Source: Nocardioides sp. 1609 (GTDB lineage Bacteria > Actinomycetota > Actinomycetes > Propionibacteriales > Nocardioidaceae). From it: a stretch of DNA of 64,000 nucleotides. This document shows, piece by piece, positions 35,499 to 44,182 of the stretch (the stretch's first letter is position 1; every line of letters starts with the position of its first letter). The stretch lies in assembly GCF_004522105.1 (NCBI RefSeq), contig NZ_SPUJ01000004.1:248001-312000 (forward strand), given 5' to 3'. The notes beneath the pieces were generated by a model. It ran no database searches, was not told the origin of the DNA, and saw only the letters and a program-made list of their open reading frames with translations. Position numbers and translations under genes: made by a program.

Positions 35499-36380
35499 TC
35501 AGCGCTGTCCGCGCGCCAGCCCTCGGGCGATGCCGAGCAGGGCCTCGCCCGCGTGGTCGAGGTGGCCGTCGCGCCAGAGCAGGTGGACGGCGGCGCGGGT
35601 CGGCGGGTCGAGGCGGGCCAGGCGGGCGCCCTGGGCGCCGGCCTCGCCGGCCATCCCCTCGGGCAGCAGGGCGGCGCCCGCGCGGGCCAGGACCATCGGG
35701 ACGACGCTGGCGACGTGGGCGGTCTCCACGGCGAGGTCGGGCGGGAGGCCCGCGGCCTCGAGCCGCTCGTCGAGCAGGGTGCGCAACGCGCTGCCGCGCG
35801 GGGTGCAGATGAGGCCGTGCGAGGCGATCTCGGCGAGGTCGACGGTGAGGCCGTGGTCGGTGCCGGGGGGCAGGACGCCGACGAGCTCGACGTCGACCAC
35901 GTGGAGGCTGGAGACGTGGTCTCCTGGCGGCGCGCCGGACACCAGGCCGAAGTCGACCTCGCCGGCGCGCACCTGCTCGACGACGACGGTGCGGTTGGCC
36001 GGGTCGGTCACCTGGAGCTGCAGCCGCGGCATCAGCTGGCGCAGCTCACCGACCACCTGCACCAGGGGGTCGATCGCCCACATCGTGTTGGTCACCACGC
36101 GCAGCTGGGCGAACCCGTCGTCGCCGGCCCCGCGGACGGCGCCCGCGGCCTGCGCGAACGAGCGCAGCGTGCGCCGCGCCGGCCGCACCAGTGCGTGACC
36201 GGCGGGCGTCAGCCGGACGCCGCGGCCGTGCCGCTCGAAGAGCCGCTCGCCGAGCTCGTCCTCGAGGGTGCGCACGGCGTAGGACAGCGACGGCTGGGCG
36301 ATGCTCAGCACGCGCGCCGCGCGGGTGAAGCTGCCGGCGTCGGCGATGGCCAGGAAGAACTCGAGCTGCCGACGTTCCAC
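35499..36380 (-). CDS. LysR-family transcriptional regulator
   Basis: A 293-aa LysR protein. The N-terminal winged HTH is VERRQLEFFLAIADAGSFTR, ARVLSIAQPSLSYAVRTLED, LGERLFERHGRGVRLTPAG. The substrate-binding domain follows (LRVVTNTMWAIDPLV, VDFGLVSGAPPGDH, HGLICTPRGSALRTLLDERLEAAGL, VPMVLARAGAALLPEGMA). The GTG at 36380 gives the canonical N-terminus. It reads in the same direction as the TauD-like gene downstream, whose promoter has a LysR box. The Hsp20 stop is 15 bp upstream. Confidence 0.88.
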   Translation of the reverse strand: MERRQLEFFLAIADAGSFTRAARVLSIAQPSLSYAVRTLEDELGERLFERHGRGVRLTPAGHALVRPARRTLRSFAQAAGAVRGAGDDGFAQLRVVTNTMWAIDPLVQVVGELRQLMPRLQLQVTDPANRTVVVEQVRAGEVDFGLVSGAPPGDHVSSLHVVDVELVGVLPPGTDHGLTVDLAEIASHGLICTPRGSALRTLLDERLEAAGLPPDLAVETAHVASVVPMVLARAGAALLPEGMAGEAGAQGARLARLDPPTRAAVHLLWRDGHLDHAGEALLGIARGLARGQR

Positions 36381-36394
36381 CGTCGGGTCCCGGG

Positions 36395-36907
36395 TCAGTC
36401 GTCGCGCGCGTCGACCGCGCGCGACGTCCTGCCGCGGGAGCGGTCGGCCAGCGCGATCCGGGTGCCCACGCCCCGGACGGCCGCGCCCCGGACCGTGATC
36501 TCCACCAGGCCGTCGTCGAACTCGGCGCCGAGGTCGTCGGCCTCGGTGCCCTCGGGCAGCGTGACGACCCGCCGGAACTCGCCGTGGAACCGCTCGCGGA
36601 CGTAGAAGACGACGTCGTCGTCCCCGTCGCCGGCCGCGGACCGGCGCGCCCCCGACACGGTGAGCACCCCGTGGTGGAACTGGAGGTGGACGTCGTCGGG
36701 GTCGACGCCGGCGAGCTCGATGCGGATGACGACGTCGTCGCCGCGGGCGAGGATGTCGGTCGTGGGCAGCCACGCCGAGGCGTGGGTGCGCTCGGACGCC
36801 TCGCTCCCGAGCTCGCTGCCGTGGACGCCGAGGGTGCGCATCCGGCTCAGCTCGCTGACGAAGTCGGTGATGCCCTCGAAGGGGTTGCGACGTGAGGTCG
36901 GCGGCAC
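36395..36907 (-). CDS. Small heat-shock protein (Hsp20/alpha-crystallin)
   Basis: A 170-aa Hsp20. The N-terminal PPTSRRNPFEGITDFVSELSRMR is followed by the alpha-crystallin domain (WLPTTDILARGDDVVIRIEL, DDVHLQFHHGVLTVSGAR, FYVRERFHGEFRRVVTLPEGTEAD, GLVEITVRGA). The tail is basic. GTG 36907 follows AGGAGCAACCC. It lies 53 bp after the binding-protein gene, so it may share its transcript; this would link protein folding and osmolyte uptake under stress. Confidence 0.9.
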   Translation of the reverse strand: MPPTSRRNPFEGITDFVSELSRMRTLGVHGSELGSEASERTHASAWLPTTDILARGDDVVIRIELAGVDPDDVHLQFHHGVLTVSGARRSAAGDGDDDVVFYVRERFHGEFRRVVTLPEGTEADDLGAEFDDGLVEITVRGAAVRGVGTRIALADRSRGRTSRAVDARDD

Positions 36908-36960
36908 GGGTTGCTCCTGGTGGCTGGTCGGGACGGGCGGGTGGGGCGGGACGGGGCTGG

Positions 36961-37902
36961 TCAGTCGAGGTCGAGCGGCGTCAGCAGGTCGACGCTGCGC
37001 AGGTGGTCGCGGGCGACGTCCTCCTCGTCCTCGCCGGCGGTCACCTGCGCGTTCATCGCCACCATCGCATCCTCGCCGAGGGTGCGGTTGACCGCCGCGA
37101 CGACGGCCATGAACGCGTCGGCGTCGATGGAGTCGAGCTTCTGCTGGCCCACCACCATGACGACGTTCTGGGAGCCGAACAACCGCTCCGGGTCCTCGAG
37201 CAGGGTGTAGGCGCCCGACTCGAGCTCGGGGTCGGTGGTGAAGGCGTCGGCCGCGTCGGCGTCCTCGGCGTCGAGGGCGGCGTACTGCTCGCCGAGCTCG
37301 GTCGGCTGGAAGGTCACGTCCTCGAGCCCGTAGACCTCCCGCAGGCCCTCGAGCCCGAGCTGGAGGGACTCGAACTCCGCCCGCGCGGACAGCCGGACGC
37401 CGCCCTCGACGCCGGCGAGGTCGCCGATCGAGGTGAGTCCGTTGGCCTGGGCGTACTCCCGGGTGACCGCGATCGCGTCCTTGTTCTCGAACGGCGTCAT
37501 GGTGCTCATCACCATGTCCTGGCCGGCGTAGAAGTCGGCGGCGCGGTCGTAGGTCTCCTCGGGGTCGAGGCCGCTGACCTCCTCGCCCGCGACGACCGAG
37601 AGCACGGTGCCGGTGTAGGCGACGTAGCCGTCGATGTCGCCGTCCTTCAGCGACTGGTCGAGCTCCTCGGCAGGGCCGACGCCCTTGCGGAGGTCGACGG
37701 TGTAGCCGTTCACGGCGAGCGCCTGGCGCCACAGCTCGCCGAGGATCCGGCCCTCGGGGAACTCCTGCGTGCCGATCCGGATGCGCAGCGTCGCACCCTG
37801 CGGCTGCTGCGACGCGTCACGCTCGGAGCTCTCGCCGCACGCCGAGAGCAGGGTCGCGCCCAGCAGCGCCGCCACCAGTGCGGCGAGCGGGCGGCGGTTC
37901 AC
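36961..37902 (-). CDS. Glycine-betaine/choline-type substrate-binding lipoprotein (OpuAC/OsmX-like)
   Basis: A 313-aa lipoprotein, lipobox LLSAC. The mature part is the OpuAC/OsmX type: RIRIGTQEFPEGRILGELW, NGYTVDLRKGVGPAEELDQSL, DIDGYVAYTGTVLSVV, DAADAFTTDPELESG, LFGSQNVVMVV, AVVAAVNRTLGEDAM. Such proteins normally feed an ABC permease and ATPase, but none is adjacent. Instead its GTG overlaps the stop of a BCCT secondary transporter gene (GTGA). Likely ligands are betaine, choline or carnitine. Confidence 0.85.
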   Translation of the reverse strand: MNRRPLAALVAALLGATLLSACGESSERDASQQPQGATLRIRIGTQEFPEGRILGELWRQALAVNGYTVDLRKGVGPAEELDQSLKDGDIDGYVAYTGTVLSVVAGEEVSGLDPEETYDRAADFYAGQDMVMSTMTPFENKDAIAVTREYAQANGLTSIGDLAGVEGGVRLSARAEFESLQLGLEGLREVYGLEDVTFQPTELGEQYAALDAEDADAADAFTTDPELESGAYTLLEDPERLFGSQNVVMVVGQQKLDSIDADAFMAVVAAVNRTLGEDAMVAMNAQVTAGEDEEDVARDHLRSVDLLTPLDLD

Positions 37903-39473
37903 CGGTCGACCTCCACGGGGGGCGCGGACGCGGGCACGACGTCCGTGCGTGGCCCGGCTGGGGGATCGCCCCGTTCGGCGCGGGCGTCCTCCCGCAGCGC
38001 CTTCATCCAGCAGTAGGCGACGGCGACGAGCACGAACGTGAACGGCACCGATCCGAGGACGGCGGCCTGTTGCAGCGCGACCAGACCGCCGACGAGCAGC
38101 ATGGCGCAGGCGATGCCGCCCATCAGCACGCCGAGGATCACCACGACCGCCTTCGACGGCGCGAGCGACCCGCGGGAGGCCATCGTGGCCATCACGATGC
38201 TGGCGGCATCGGCGCCGCTGATGAAGAACAGCGCGATCAGCAGCACGCACAGTGCCGAGCTGACCACCGGCAGGGGCAGCGCGTCGAGCGCGGTGAACAG
38301 CGACAGCTCGGGCGTCGCGAGCGAGCCGAGGATGTCGGCGCGGCCGCTGCTCTGCAGCTCGATCCCGGTGCCGCCGACGACGGCGAACCACAGGAAGCCG
38401 AAGCCGGTGGGCGCCGCGACCACGCCGAGGACGAACTCGCGGATGGTGCGCCCGCGCGAGATCCGCGCGACGAACATCCCGACGAACGGGGCCCACGAGA
38501 CCCACCAGGCCCAGTAGAAGATCGTCCAGCTCGCCATCCACTGCTCGTCGCCGACGCCGGTCTGCAGCGACATCGGGAGCACCTGGATGACGTAGTTGCC
38601 GATCGACTCGATGCCGTTGGAGATCACCAGCACCGTCGCGCCGCCGACCACGGCGAAGAACACGAACAGGCCGATGGTCGCGAGCGAGCCGAGGTTGGCG
38701 AGGAGGTTGATGCCCTTCTCGACGCCGGACGTCGCCGACAGCAGGAACAGTGCGGTGACCCCGACGATGATCGTCACCGCGACGGCGTTCGACTTCTCCA
38801 CGTCGAAGAGGTACTCGAGCCCGCTGTTGAGCTGGAGGCCGTTGAGGCCGAGGGCGGTCGCCGTCCCGAAGAGCGTGGCGACGATGGCGAGCGCGTCGAC
38901 GATCCGGCCGATCGGTCGCTCGTGGGCCTTCGGGCCGAGGATCGGCGACAGCGTCGAGCTCACCAGCGTCGGCAGGTTCTTGCGGTAGCTGAAGTAGGCC
39001 ATCGCGCCGCCCATGATCGCGTACATCGCCCAGCCGTTGAAGCCCCAGTGGAAGTAGGTGTAGCGCAGCGCGGTGAGCGCCGCCTCCTCGCTCTGCGGCT
39101 CGGCCAGGCCGTGCGGCGGGGCGCTCCAGTGCGAGACCGGCTCGGCGATCCCGTAGAAGAGCAGCCCGGCGCCGAGCCCGGCGGCGAACATCATCGAGAC
39201 CCACGAGAACGTGCCGAACGCCGGCCGCGAGTCGTCCGGGCCCAGGCGGGTGCGGCCCCACGGGTGCACGACCAGGAAGATGCACAGCGCCAGCGAGCCG
39301 AAGGCCAGCAGCACGAACGACCAGCCGAAGTTGCCGATCACCCAGTCGAGGCTGGTCTTCATCACCGTGCCGAGGCTGGTCGGTGCGGCGAGCCCCCAGC
39401 CGACGAAGCCGGCGATGAGGAGGGCCGACCCCCAGAACACGCCCGGATCGACACCCTTGATCCACCTGTTCAT
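37899..39473 (-). CDS. BCCT-family betaine/choline/carnitine transporter
   Basis: A 524-aa membrane protein with twelve predicted helices. Family signatures include FGTFSWVSMMFAAGLGAGLLFYG, the periplasmic/aromatic core TIFYWAWWVSWAPFVGMFVARISRGRT (quoted as YWAWWVSWAPFVG), GFNGWAMYAIMGG, and FFISGADAASIVMATM. It imports zwitterionic quaternary amines by Na+ or H+ symport. ATG 39473 is chosen over the ATG at 39491 because GGAGG lies 8 nt before it. The C-terminal tail is short and hydrophilic, and it overlaps the binding-protein gene. Confidence 0.92.
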   Translation of the reverse strand: MNRWIKGVDPGVFWGSALLIAGFVGWGLAAPTSLGTVMKTSLDWVIGNFGWSFVLLAFGSLALCIFLVVHPWGRTRLGPDDSRPAFGTFSWVSMMFAAGLGAGLLFYGIAEPVSHWSAPPHGLAEPQSEEAALTALRYTYFHWGFNGWAMYAIMGGAMAYFSYRKNLPTLVSSTLSPILGPKAHERPIGRIVDALAIVATLFGTATALGLNGLQLNSGLEYLFDVEKSNAVAVTIIVGVTALFLLSATSGVEKGINLLANLGSLATIGLFVFFAVVGGATVLVISNGIESIGNYVIQVLPMSLQTGVGDEQWMASWTIFYWAWWVSWAPFVGMFVARISRGRTIREFVLGVVAAPTGFGFLWFAVVGGTGIELQSSGRADILGSLATPELSLFTALDALPLPVVSSALCVLLIALFFISGADAASIVMATMASRGSLAPSKAVVVILGVLMGGIACAMLLVGGLVALQQAAVLGSVPFTFVLVAVAYCWMKALREDARAERGDPPAGPRTDVVPASAPPVEVDR

Positions 39474-39568
39474 GCCCGACCTCCGCACCATCGAGAATTA
39501 GTCGAGCGACAAACTAGACCAAATCGGCAGCACGTGCTGGACGGGTGTCCGGGAACGGCGACCCTCGA

Positions 39569-39589
39569 CCCGGCCGGCCGAGGGCCGGG
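39569..39589 (-). terminator. Hairpin after the gntR gene
   Basis: CCCGGCC (39569-39575) pairs with GGCCGGG (39583-39589) across a 7-nt loop, 20 bp beyond the gntR stop and about 100 bp before the BCCT start, so it would end the gntR transcript on the minus strand. Confidence 0.5.
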
Positions 39590-39608
39590 CGGCGTCGGGG
39601 GGCCGGCG

Positions 39609-40349
39609 TCAGCGCTCGACGAGCGTCAGGTCGAAGGAGTAGAGCTCCGGCCGGTAGGCGTGCCGGCCGAACTCGACGGCCTGGCCCGCGTCGTCGTACG
39701 CCGTGCGCTGCATGGTGAGCAGCGGCGAGCCGCGGCGCTCGCGGAGCCGGGTGGCCTCGGCGGTGGTGGCGCGTCGGCAGCCGATGCGCTGCCGGGCGAC
39801 CCGGATCAGGATGCCCGAGCGGCGCAGCGTCGCGTAGAGGCCGTGGTGCTCGAGGTCGGCGCCGGCAAGGTCGATCAGGCCGATCGGGAGGTAGTTGCGC
39901 ATCAGGGCGAGCGGCTCGTCGCCGACGAAGCGCAGTCGCTCCAGCGACCAGACCTCGGCACCCTCGGCGACCCGGAGCTCCTGGGCGGTCTCCTCGTCGG
40001 CGGGGGAGCGGCGCAGGTGCAGGATCTCGGTGCGCGGCTCCTGGCCGGCGCGGGCGAGGTCGTCGTACAGGCTGGTCAGCTCGACCGAGCGACGGACCTT
40101 GCCGTGCACGACCTGGGTGCCGACGCCGCGCTTGCGCACGAGCATCCCCTTGTCGACGAGGGTCTGGATCGCCTGGCGCATCGTCGGGCGGGAGAGGCCG
40201 AGGTCGCGGGCCAGGTCGACCTCGTTGTCGATCCGGTCGCCCGGCGCGATCGCGCCGGAGAGGATGGCCGCCTCGAACTGCTCGGCCACCTGGAAGTACA
40301 ACGGGATCGGGCTGGAGCGGTCCAGGGTGATCGCGGGGCGGCCGGGCAT
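39609..40349 (-). CDS. GntR/HutC-family repressor of the inositol operon (probable IolR)
   Basis: A 246-aa GntR-type regulator. Winged HTH: IPLYFQVAEQFEAAILSGAI, PGDRIDNEVDLARDLGLSRP, TMRQAIQTLVDKGMLVRKRGVGTQVV (in segments). Then a UTRA effector domain (SLYDDLARAGQEPRTEILHL, EGAEVWSLERLRFVGDEPLALMRNYLP, SPLLTMQRTAYDDAGQAVEF). Divergent from the inositol genes across a 146-bp region full of TGTCA half-sites, which is the normal setting of an inositol-responsive repressor. Confidence 0.88.
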   Translation of the reverse strand: MPGRPAITLDRSSPIPLYFQVAEQFEAAILSGAIAPGDRIDNEVDLARDLGLSRPTMRQAIQTLVDKGMLVRKRGVGTQVVHGKVRRSVELTSLYDDLARAGQEPRTEILHLRRSPADEETAQELRVAEGAEVWSLERLRFVGDEPLALMRNYLPIGLIDLAGADLEHHGLYATLRRSGILIRVARQRIGCRRATTAEATRLRERRGSPLLTMQRTAYDDAGQAVEFGRHAYRPELYSFDLTLVER

Positions 40350-40369
40350 GGGCGGATCGTAACCCCTCT

Positions 40370-40460
40370 ATGTCAGGACCTTTTAATGTCAGGACAATTG
40401 CTTGACAGGGCGGTGTGACTGTCGACACACTCGTCGGAGTCGAGCATATGTCACGACATA
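40370..40460. promoter_or_regulatory. Divergent gntR / inositol-operon control region
   Basis: ATGTCAGGAC occurs twice in direct repeat (40370-40379 and 40386-40395). TTGACA at 40402-40407 could be a -35 element for the rightward operon. A perfect palindrome TATGTC-AC-GACATA lies at 40447-40460. The shared TGTC half-sites suggest binding by the GntR-type repressor. The palindrome sits 36 bp before the first inositol gene, a typical repressor location. Confidence 0.65.
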
Positions 40461-40495
40461 CCGCGCCGCACGGCCTCCCCGAGAGAAGGTCCCGC

Positions 40496-41389
40496 ATGAC
40501 CCTCCGTCCCCACTCCCGCATCGCCGGAGCCCCGATCTCGTGGGGCGTCTGCGAGGTGCCCGGCTGGGGTCTGCAGCTGCCGGCCGAGCGCGTCCTGTCG
40601 GAGATGCGCGAGCTCGGCCTGCGGGCCACGGAGCTCGGGCCCGACGGGTTCCTCCCCGACGAGCCGCAGGCGAGGGCAGCGCTCCTCTCGGGCTTCGGGC
40701 TGCAGGCGGTCGGCGGGTTCGTGCCGGTCCTGCTCCACGACGCCGGCCACGACCCGCTGCCCGAGGTCGACGCCTTCATCGACGGCTGCCTCGCCGCCGG
40801 CGGCGCGACCGTGGTGCTGGCCGCGACCACCGGCCAGGACGGGTACGATGCCCGCCCGGTCCTCGACGACGTGCAGTGGAAGACCCTGCTCACCAACCTC
40901 GACCGGCTCGCCGACCACGCCCGCGAGCGCGGCGTCGTCGCCGTCGTCCACCCCCACATGGGCACGATGGTCGAGGGGGCCGACGACGTGCAGCGGGTCC
41001 TCGAGGGCTCGCACATCGGGCTCTGCGTCGACACCGGCCACCTCGTCGCCGCCGGCGCCGACCCTGTCGCGATCACCCTGGCGCACACCGCGCGCGTCGG
41101 CCACGTGCACCTCAAGGACGTCGACGCCGCGCAGGCCGCCCGCGTGCTGGCCGGTGAGATCTCCTTCTCCGACGCGGTCCGTGAGGGTCTGTGGACGGTG
41201 CTCGGCGAGGGCTCGGTCGACGTGCTCGCCATGGTCGAGGCGCTCGAGGGCGTCGGCTACCAGGGCTGGTACGTGCTCGAGCAGGACCTGATGCTGAGCG
41301 GTGAGCCCGAGGGCGAGGGGCCGGTCGCCGACGTGCGGCGCTGCCTGTCCTACGTCGAGGCCGCGCTCGAGCGGGCGGCGCGCGCGTGA
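40496..41389 (+). CDS. Sugar isomerase/dehydratase TIM barrel (IolE/IolH-like)
   Basis: A 297-aa AP-endonuclease-2-type TIM barrel. It opens IAGAPISWGVCEVPGW with LGLRATELGPDGFLPD, then VVAVVHPHMGTMVEGADD, IGLCVDTGHLVAAGADP and GHVHLKDVD, and ends GYQGWYVLEQD; these supply the metal ligands (Glu, His, Asp). In inositol operons this family contains IolE (2-keto-myo-inositol dehydratase), IolH and IolI. Position as first gene and the operon lacking another candidate dehydratase favour the IolE role, but IolH cannot be excluded. ATG 40496 follows GAGAGAAGG. Confidence 0.82.
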   Translation: MTLRPHSRIAGAPISWGVCEVPGWGLQLPAERVLSEMRELGLRATELGPDGFLPDEPQARAALLSGFGLQAVGGFVPVLLHDAGHDPLPEVDAFIDGCLAAGGATVVLAATTGQDGYDARPVLDDVQWKTLLTNLDRLADHARERGVVAVVHPHMGTMVEGADDVQRVLEGSHIGLCVDTGHLVAAGADPVAITLAHTARVGHVHLKDVDAAQAARVLAGEISFSDAVREGLWTVLGEGSVDVLAMVEALEGVGYQGWYVLEQDLMLSGEPEGEGPVADVRRCLSYVEAALERAARA

Positions 41390-42375
41390 GCCACCCCGAC
41401 CCCGCCGACACCCCCTTCGAGCTGGTGACGATGGGCCGCGTCGGCGTCGACATCTACCCGCTCCAGGTCGGCGTCCCGCTCGAGGACGTCACGTCGTTCG
41501 GCAAGTACCTCGGCGGCAGCTCGACGAACGTCGCCGTCGCGGCCTCCCGCCTCGGTCACCGCGCCGCCACGATCACCCGCACCGGCGACGACCCGTTCGG
41601 CCGGTTCGTGCACCGCGCGCTCCGCGGCTTCGGCGTCGACGACCGCTGGGTCACCGCGGTCGACCACCTGCCCACCCCGGTCGTCTTCTGCGAGATCTTC
41701 CCGCCCGACGACTTCCCGCTCTACTTCTACCGGTTCCCCACCGCCCCCGACCTCGAGATCCACGCCGAGGAGCTCGACCTCGACGCGATCGCCGCGGCCG
41801 ACGTCTTCTGGACGACGGTCACCGGCCTGTCCCGCCAGCCCAGCCGGGCCGCGCACCTGGCCGCCCTCGCCGCCCGGTCGGCCCGCTCGACGAGCGGGCG
41901 GGGCGGCACCACCGTGCTCGACCTCGACTACCGCCCGATGTTCTGGGACTCCGAGGCCGAGGCCACCGCCGCCATCGGCGAGGCGCTGCCGCACGCCACG
42001 GTCGCGGTCGGCAACCGCGAGGAGTGCCGGGTGGCGGTCGGCGAGACCGAGCCGCAGGCCGCCGCCGCCGCCCTGCACGCCGCCGGCGTCGACCTCGCCG
42101 TCGTCAAGCAGGGACCCGACGGCGTGCTCGGCAGCCGCCGGCACCCCGACGGCCGGATCGAGCAGGTCGTCGTCCCGCCCGTCCCGGTCGACGTCGTCAA
42201 CGGGCTCGGCGCGGGCGACGCCTTCGGCGGCGCCCTCGTGCACGGCCTGCTCGCGGGGCTCGACCTCCGTGACACCCTCACCCTCGCGAACGGTGCCGGC
42301 TCCTACGTCGCCGGGCAGCTCTCCTGCGCCGACGCGATGCCCACCCTCACCGAGCTCACGGAGTACCTCTCATGA
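41386..42375 (+). CDS. iolC: 5-dehydro-2-deoxygluconokinase
   Basis: A 329-aa PfkB-family kinase. FELVTMGRVGVDIYPLQVGVPLEDV is the specific IolC opening; FGKYLGGSSTNVAVAASRLG contains the first PfkB signature, and NGLGAGDAFGGALVHGLLAG the second, with catalytic Asp278. It phosphorylates 5-dehydro-2-deoxygluconate. GTG start overlaps the previous stop and its own stop overlaps the next gene (ATGA). Confidence 0.93.
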   Translation: MSHPDPADTPFELVTMGRVGVDIYPLQVGVPLEDVTSFGKYLGGSSTNVAVAASRLGHRAATITRTGDDPFGRFVHRALRGFGVDDRWVTAVDHLPTPVVFCEIFPPDDFPLYFYRFPTAPDLEIHAEELDLDAIAAADVFWTTVTGLSRQPSRAAHLAALAARSARSTSGRGGTTVLDLDYRPMFWDSEAEATAAIGEALPHATVAVGNREECRVAVGETEPQAAAAALHAAGVDLAVVKQGPDGVLGSRRHPDGRIEQVVVPPVPVDVVNGLGAGDAFGGALVHGLLAGLDLRDTLTLANGAGSYVAGQLSCADAMPTLTELTEYLS

Positions 42376-43277
42376 CTGCCCCCACGCGCGTCACCCCCGA
42401 CGACGTCCGCCGGATCGTCGAGACGCGCGTCGGCGACCCCGGACGGATCGCCGGTCTCGCGGCCGCCCGGCAGCAGCCGACCGGTCTCGTCGGCTCCACC
42501 GGCCGGCTGATGCTGATCGCCGCCGACCACCCGGCCCGCGGCGCGCTGCGCGCCGGCGACGACCCGCTCGCCATGGGGAACCGGCTCGAGCTGCTCGACC
42601 GGATGGTCCGCGCGCTCGCCCGGCCCGGCGTCGACGGCGTCCTCGGCACCGCCGACGTCCTCGAGGACCTGCTGCTGCTCGGCGCCCTCGACGGCAAGGT
42701 CGTGGTCGGCTCGATGAACCGCGGCGGCCTGGCCGGCAGCGCGTTCGAGATCGACGACCGGTTCACCGGCCACGACGCCGCGGGGATCGCCGCGGCCGGC
42801 TACCAGGGCGGCAAGATGCTGATGCGCATCGACCCGGAGGACCACGCGACGGTCCGCACGCTGGAGGCCTGCGCGCACGCGGTCGGTCAGCTCGCCGAGC
42901 GCGGCCTGATGGCCATGGTCGAGCCCTTCCTCTCCTACCGCGACCCGGCCGGGCCGGGCGGCCGGGTGCGCAACCTGCTCACCGCCGAGGCCGTCGTCCG
43001 CTCCGCCACCGTGGCCGCGGGGCTGGCGGCGACCTCGGCCCACACCTGGCTCAAGCTGCCGGTGATCGACGACATGGAGCCGGTGCTCGCCGCCACCACC
43101 CTGCCGGTGCTGCTGCTCGGCGGCGAGGTCGCGGCCGACCAGGACGCCCAGCTCGCCACCTGGCGCAAGGCGCTGGCCAACCCGGTCGTGCGCGGCATGG
43201 TCGTCGGCCGGTCGCTGCTCTTCCCGCCCGGCGGCGACGTCGAGGCCGCCGTCGACGCCACCGTGGAGATGATGTGA
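42372..43277 (+). CDS. Cgl0159-family (beta/alpha)8 aldolase-like protein of the inositol pathway
   Basis: A 301-aa TIM-barrel protein of the Cgl0159 type, named from the Corynebacterium inositol cluster. Segments: VGSTGRLMLIAADHPARGAL, GVDGVLGTADVLEDLLLL, VVGSMNRGGLAGSAFEIDDR, GGKMLMRIDPED, MAMVEPFLSY, HTWLKLPVID and PVLLLGGEV. The Lys in KMLMRID or TWLKLP is a candidate Schiff-base residue. It occupies the place of IolJ (6-phospho-5-dehydro-2-deoxygluconate aldolase), which is otherwise absent. Enzymatic assignment is inference. Confidence 0.82.
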   Translation: MTAPTRVTPDDVRRIVETRVGDPGRIAGLAAARQQPTGLVGSTGRLMLIAADHPARGALRAGDDPLAMGNRLELLDRMVRALARPGVDGVLGTADVLEDLLLLGALDGKVVVGSMNRGGLAGSAFEIDDRFTGHDAAGIAAAGYQGGKMLMRIDPEDHATVRTLEACAHAVGQLAERGLMAMVEPFLSYRDPAGPGGRVRNLLTAEAVVRSATVAAGLAATSAHTWLKLPVIDDMEPVLAATTLPVLLLGGEVAADQDAQLATWRKALANPVVRGMVVGRSLLFPPGGDVEAAVDATVEMM

Positions 43278-44182
43278 GCAGCCCCGCACCCGACCTCGGC
43301 CTCGTGGTCCGCGACGGTGAGTCCGCCCGCGGGCCGTGGGTCCTCGACATCGACCCCGAGCGGGCCGGGTGGGGCCACAGCGGGCTCCGGGTCCTCGCCC
43401 TCGACCCCGGCGCCGAGCACACCTTCGCCACCGGCGACAGCGAGGTCGTCGTCCTGGCGCTGGCCGGGTCGGCGACCGTCACGGTCGACGGCGCGAGGTT
43501 CGAGCTCGTGGGCCGGGCCTCGGTCTTCGCCGGCCCGAGCGACGTCGTCTACGCGCCCCGCGACGGCGAGGTCACCGTCGCCAGCGCCGCGGGCGGCCGG
43601 TTCGCGCTCTGCGCCGCCCGCTGCGAACGGCGCCTCGCGCCGGTCCACCTGCCCGCCGCCGACGTCCCGGTCGAGCTGCGCGGCGCCGGACGGGCCAGCC
43701 GCCAGGTGCACAACTTCGGGGTGCCCGGCGTCCTCGACGCCGACCGGGTCATCGCCTGCGAGGTACTCACGCCCGGCGGCAACTGGTCGTCGTGGCCGCC
43801 GCACAAGCACGACGAGGAGCGCCCCGTCGAGGACCGGGGTGGGGAGACCCTGCTGGAGGAGATCTACTACTTCGAGGTCGCGGACGGACCCGCCGCCGCC
43901 GGCCCCGGCATCGGCTTCCAGCGGGTCTACGGCCACGCGGACGCCGACATCGACGTCACCGCCGAGGTACGCACCGGCGACACCGTGCTGGTGCCGCACG
44001 GCTGGCACGGTCCCTCGGTCGCCGCCCCCGGCTACGACCTCTACTACCTCAACGTGATGGCCGGTCCCGGCGCCGAGCGGGCCTGGCGGATCTGCGACGA
44101 CCCCGCCCACACCTGGGTCCGCGACGCGTGGGCCGGCGAGGAGATCGACCCCCGGCTCCCCTTCGGGGAGGAGGCGCGATGA
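43274..44182 (+). CDS. iolB: 5-deoxy-glucuronate isomerase
   Basis: A 302-aa bicupin of the IolB family. The second cupin holds the metal site: GGNWSSWPPHKHDEE, EEIYYFE, and DTVLVPHGWHGPSVAAPGY. YYLNVMAGPG is a family signature, as is the C-terminal ICDDPAHTWVR. It isomerises 5-deoxy-glucuronate to 2-deoxy-5-keto-gluconate. GTG start overlaps the stop of the aldolase-like gene; the next gene overlaps by ATGA. Confidence 0.94.
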   Translation: MSSPAPDLGLVVRDGESARGPWVLDIDPERAGWGHSGLRVLALDPGAEHTFATGDSEVVVLALAGSATVTVDGARFELVGRASVFAGPSDVVYAPRDGEVTVASAAGGRFALCAARCERRLAPVHLPAADVPVELRGAGRASRQVHNFGVPGVLDADRVIACEVLTPGGNWSSWPPHKHDEERPVEDRGGETLLEEIYYFEVADGPAAAGPGIGFQRVYGHADADIDVTAEVRTGDTVLVPHGWHGPSVAAPGYDLYYLNVMAGPGAERAWRICDDPAHTWVRDAWAGEEIDPRLPFGEEAR

